A stretch of DNA of 8,808 bases from an uncultured Candidatus Peregrinibacteria bacterium (GTDB taxonomy: Bacteria; Patescibacteriota; Gracilibacteria; CAIRYL01). Under the pieces are notes generated by a model. It worked only from the letters and a program-made list of their open reading frames with translations, had not been told where the DNA came from and ran no database searches. Positions within the stretch are counted from its first letter, which is position 1. Every line of letters begins with the position of its first letter. The stretch spans positions 1 to 8,808 of the forward strand of contig CAIRYL010000056.1 in assembly GCA_903882825.1 (NCBI GenBank). Direction: 5' to 3'. Shown here piece after piece: positions 6,222 through 8,808 of this stretch. The position numbers and the translations under genes are program-made.

Positions 6222-7271
6222 ATGCTCGATAAACTTCACAACATTATTCGTGATTATGACGCTATTCAGGATCAATTTCTGGATCCGAAAGTTTCAAGTG
6301 ATATGGAGCAATTGAAAGAGCTTGGGAAAAAGAAAACGAAAATAGAAGAAACGGCGCTTTTGGCAAAAGAATATATAAGTCTTTTAAATCGGCAAAAAGA
6401 AGCACGGGAAATGTTAGAAGATTCAGAAATGCGAGATCTCGCAAAAGAGGAATTATCTGAAATAGAGCCACAGTTAGAAAAATTGGAACACATACTTACA
6501 AGAGAACTCACCCCAAAAGATCCTAATGATCCCAAAAATATTTTATTAGAAGTAAGAGCAGGAGCAGGTGGAGAAGAAGCCTCTCTTTTCGCGGCGGATC
6601 TTGTACGTATGTATTTTCGATATGCTGAAAATATGGGTTTTATCGTTGAAATTCTCTCTGCTCATGAATCAGAAAATGGCGGATATAAAGAATTAGTTGC
6701 TGAAATTTCCGGGAAAAATGTATACAAACATTTTAAATTTGAAAGTGGAGTACATCGGGTACAACGTATTCCAAAAACAGAGTCTCAAGGACGTATTCAT
6801 ACTTCTACGGCAAGCATTGCTGTTATTCCAGAAGTAGAAGATATGGGAGAAATAGAAATTAAAAAAGAAGATGTCCGTATTGATACTTATCGCGCGAGTG
6901 GAGCGGGAGGACAACATATTAACAAAACAGATTCGGCTATTCGACTCACTCATATCCCCAGTGGAATAGTAGTGGCATGCCAAGACGACCGTTCTCAGCA
7001 CAAAAATAAAGAAAAGGCATTTCGTGCGCTTGCCTCTCGTTTAGCAGAAGCGGAACACGAAAAACGCATTGCAGAGGGATCAGAAAAAAGACTTTCTCAA
7101 ATTGGAACGGGTGATCGATCAGAAAAAATTAGAACTTATAATTTCCCACAAGATCGAGTAACTGATCATCGCATTAAAATGAATTTTTCAAACATTCCTG
7201 CGCTCCTCAATGGAGAAATTCAGGATATGTTGAGTGGGTGTTCTATTGCTTCAGAAAAACAGGAGAAATAA
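6222..7271 (+). CDS. prfA: Peptide chain release factor 1 (RF1)
   Basis: This 349-residue class-I release factor ends translation at UAA and UAG. An N-terminal helical domain (1-100) is followed by the conserved EVRAGAGGEEASLFAADL (110-127). The codon-reading tripeptide is P-K-T (184-186) in VQRIPKTESQGRIHTS, the P-x-T form that marks RF1 rather than the SPF of RF2. The catalytic GGQ is at 229-231 in YRASGAGGQHINKTDSAIR, where the glutamine is normally methylated by PrmC. The C-terminal GTGDRSEKIRTYNFPQDRVTDHR is typical. Length is slightly below the usual 355-360. Start ATG at 6222 has no Shine-Dalgarno. A TATAAC box at 6212-6217 would, if real, put the transcription start at or within the start codon (leaderless mRNA). 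No prmC (hemK) gene follows; the next gene converges from the right. Confidence 0.97.
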   Translation: MLDKLHNIIRDYDAIQDQFLDPKVSSDMEQLKELGKKKTKIEETALLAKEYISLLNRQKEAREMLEDSEMRDLAKEELSEIEPQLEKLEHILTRELTPKDPNDPKNILLEVRAGAGGEEASLFAADLVRMYFRYAENMGFIVEILSAHESENGGYKELVAEISGKNVYKHFKFESGVHRVQRIPKTESQGRIHTSTASIAVIPEVEDMGEIEIKKEDVRIDTYRASGAGGQHINKTDSAIRLTHIPSGIVVACQDDRSQHKNKEKAFRALASRLAEAEHEKRIAEGSEKRLSQIGTGDRSEKIRTYNFPQDRVTDHRIKMNFSNIPALLNGEIQDMLSGCSIASEKQEK

Positions 7272-7299
7272 GTAAAAACCTATTTCTCCTGTTTTTTTC
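7255..7299. terminator. Bidirectional intrinsic terminator between prfA and the surface-protein gene
   Basis: AAAAACAGGAGAAATA (7255-7270) and TATTTCTCCTGTTTTT (7281-7296) form a perfect 16-bp stem around a 10-base loop. The T-run continues to 7299 on the plus strand, and the A-run on the left gives five T on the minus strand. The left arm includes the last prfA codons and most of its stop. The minus-strand gene stops just to the right, at 7302, so one structure can serve both convergent genes. Confidence 0.85.
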
Positions 7300-7301
7300 T
7301 T

Positions 7302-8808
7302 TTATTTTAGAAAACTTTTTAAAATTTCTTTTCGACGTATAGCAATGGCTATTCCTGTAAATGCAATAAATAATCCGCTTAAAGGAAGAGAAAGTCCTCC
7401 TGTTTGAATATTTTTTGGAACATCCGGAATAGGAGGAGGTGGAACATTGTCAACCACTACTATAACGGTGGCATCGTCTTTGTCTTTCACGTCTATTTCT
7501 TTTACTTTTGCCGTCAGTACATTAATCATTTTTGTATCCTTTGCAACGCCTGGTTTCACTTTCATAATTGCTTTTACCGTAAAAGTATTTCCAGCTGGTA
7601 AAAATTTTCTTTTAAATTCTATTACTCTGTTATTTACTAAACTTCCTCCTGGAATTTTTACCACTTCTAAATATTCAGATGGAAATGTATCCGTAAGCAC
7701 TAAATCATGCATATCTACGGTCCCAGTGTTTCTAAAAGACATAGTATATTCTATTTCTTCTCCCGATTTTGCGTATTGTCTGTTGGCATTTTTCCAAAGC
7801 CGATATAAAGGATTGGTAGGCGTCCCAGCGGTTACAAACACAATATCTGATCGTCCTTTCCCTTCCGAAGACGTAAGATTAAAACAAAAGGCGTTTACAC
7901 TTCTGGCTTCTGGAAAGGTGAAATCTTCAATACTCACGGTATTGGTGGCATTTCCACCGGAAGAAAGCACATCAGCGGTAAAGGTTACCGTTCGACTTCC
8001 TTTAGAATACACGCTTGGAATATCAAAAATGGTAAAAGTGCTTCCATCATACGTAGCTCCTTGTACATTCCGAATATTTGAGAATGAATACCCTTTTCCC
8101 ACAAATGTATCTTTTACTTTTACATTGGTTGCCTGAAAAGTTCCGGTATTGGAAACTACAAATTTAAAATTTATAGGAGTAATTTTGTTTTTTGGAAATA
8201 CTACCGCGGTAGATTCAGACGATGCAGGAACATATACATTCTTATCTTGAATAAATTTTTCAATAAAGAGGTTAATATTCCCGCTTGTGGGTGTACAACC
8301 TCCTCCTCCACCTCCTTTATTATGAGCCAGAACTCCATCGGCATAGTAGTTGGGAGCAGGATTGAGTCCTACTAAATTATACGTTTGTACAGTTCCTTCT
8401 ACTATTTTTGTAGTTTTTACTATTTCCCATTCACCTGTTTCTTTCTGTACAAAATCCCCTACTTCTAGCTTTTCAATACGTAAATTTAAAAATTGTAAAC
8501 GATGATCTTTTTCTGAAGAAGTAGGATCTATAGCTCCCCATCCTTCATAACCATTTTGTTTTTTAATATATAACGGATGCTCATTTGTAACTTTTAAATA
8601 TCCATTTACCAAAACATAATGATCTCGAATGGGAGATTCTATTTCTGAAACTTTAGAGGAAATTTTTGTACCAGTTTTAAAATCATAAGAAGAAACGAAT
8701 TCTCCAGGTATCACGTCCTCAATGTTTTTTTGAGTCCCATCCGCAAGGGTGATTTTTGTTCCTTTTACGAAACAACTACTACTGGTACTATTTTTAGAAA
8801 TATTTACA
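7302..8808 (-). CDS. Surface protein with Hint (intein/BIL-like) domain, two DUF11-type domains and C-terminal anchor (N-terminus cut by window edge)
   Basis: The frame stays open from 8807 to the TAA at 7302, giving 501 visible residues. The GTG at 8714 is an internal valine, because a typical Hint start, SSSCFVKGTKITLADG, lies upstream of it. The Hint domain spans visible residues 12-163: the nucleophile Cys12 (codon 8772-8774), IEDVIPGEFVSSYD, block B TNEHPLYI (74-81, with the Thr and His of TxxH), and NYYADGVLAHN ending in His162-Asn163. Next come Lys164, six glycines and a cysteine. Two DUF11-type beta domains follow at about 205-300 (VVSNTGTFQATNVKVKDTF) and 343-455 (SFRNTGTVDMHDLVLTDTF). 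A PPPPIPDVP linker leads to GGLSLPLSG, a short hydrophobic stretch and RRKEILKSFLK, a cell-surface anchor or sorting-like tail. In inteins and hedgehog proteins Cys1, TxxH and HN drive self-processing. Lys instead of Cys, Ser or Thr after HN argues against splicing and for cleavage. What the N-terminal part does is unknown. Confidence 0.85.
   Translation of the reverse strand, partial: VNISKNSTSSSCFVKGTKITLADGTQKNIEDVIPGEFVSSYDFKTGTKISSKVSEIESPIRDHYVLVNGYLKVTNEHPLYIKKQNGYEGWGAIDPTSSEKDHRLQFLNLRIEKLEVGDFVQKETGEWEIVKTTKIVEGTVQTYNLVGLNPAPNYYADGVLAHNKGGGGGGCTPTSGNINLFIEKFIQDKNVYVPASSESTAVVFPKNKITPINFKFVVSNTGTFQATNVKVKDTFVGKGYSFSNIRNVQGATYDGSTFTIFDIPSVYSKGSRTVTFTADVLSSGGNATNTVSIEDFTFPEARSVNAFCFNLTSSEGKGRSDIVFVTAGTPTNPLYRLWKNANRQYAKSGEEIEYTMSFRNTGTVDMHDLVLTDTFPSEYLEVVKIPGGSLVNNRVIEFKRKFLPAGNTFTVKAIMKVKPGVAKDTKMINVLTAKVKEIDVKDKDDATVIVVVDNVPPPPIPDVPKNIQTGGLSLPLSGLFIAFTGIAIAIRRKEILKSFLK

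Noticed and set aside
7447..8136. 229-codon plus-strand open frame opposite the surface-protein gene.
   Set aside because: It is antisense to the DUF11 domains, is low-complexity Ser/Thr/Phe/Val, and matches no family. It arises from the codon bias of the minus-strand gene.
8712..8714. GTG as start codon of the surface-protein gene.
   Set aside because: The frame is open upstream to the window edge and encodes the Hint N-terminal motif with Cys1, so the GTG is an internal Val.
54..8808. UGA read as glycine (Gracilibacteria/Absconditabacteria code).
   Set aside because: No gene has an in-frame TGA, and glycines are encoded by GGN throughout.

Overview
The window is AT-rich and compactly coded. 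It holds eight complete protein genes and one gene cut by the right edge. No rRNA, tRNA, CRISPR array or intact insertion sequence is visible. The gene set is housekeeping (ruvX, pdxS, dus, ftsW, murG, prfA) mixed with exported proteins that have little or no recognisable homology. Genes are short, all eight complete genes lack an obvious Shine-Dalgarno sequence, and the surface protein has a Hint domain plus DUF11 repeats. This suggests a Patescibacteria/CPR-type bacterium, possibly on the Peregrinibacteria/Gracilibacteria side. That placement is inference. Every gene reads through with TAA or TAG stops and no in-frame TGA, so the UGA-as-glycine code of Gracilibacteria/Absconditabacteria is not in use here.

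Left part (1-1572): two minus-strand genes, ruvX (YqgF-family nuclease) and pdxS (PLP synthase lyase subunit). They are separated by about 217 bases containing a weak A/T-flanked hairpin and a decayed copy of a dispersed palindromic repeat. pdxT is not beside pdxS.

Middle (1779-6179): dus (tRNA-dihydrouridine synthase) runs to the right. Right behind it is the best promoter of the window (2837-2865: TTGATT, 17-bp spacer, TATAAT). It drives a compact unit of four genes: an exported fibre-like protein, a small exported protein with a duplicated cysteine-bounded motif, ftsW (septal peptidoglycan polymerase) and murG (lipid II synthesis). ftsW and murG overlap by 68 bases in different frames. The unit ends at a hairpin terminator whose left arm is the end of murG. 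MurG makes lipid II and FtsW polymerises it, so two uncharacterised envelope proteins appear to be co-expressed with the septal wall machinery. FtsW also carries an unusual cysteine-rich extracytoplasmic loop.

Right part (6222-8808): prfA (release factor 1) converges on a large minus-strand surface-protein gene. A 16-bp perfect stem between them can serve as a bidirectional terminator. The surface protein is open to the right edge. Its visible part is a Hint (intein/hedgehog-like) domain ending in His-Asn-Lys, a Gly6-Cys stretch, two DUF11-type domains, a proline linker and a membrane-anchor tail with an LPLSG motif. Its residues predict self-cleavage rather than splicing.
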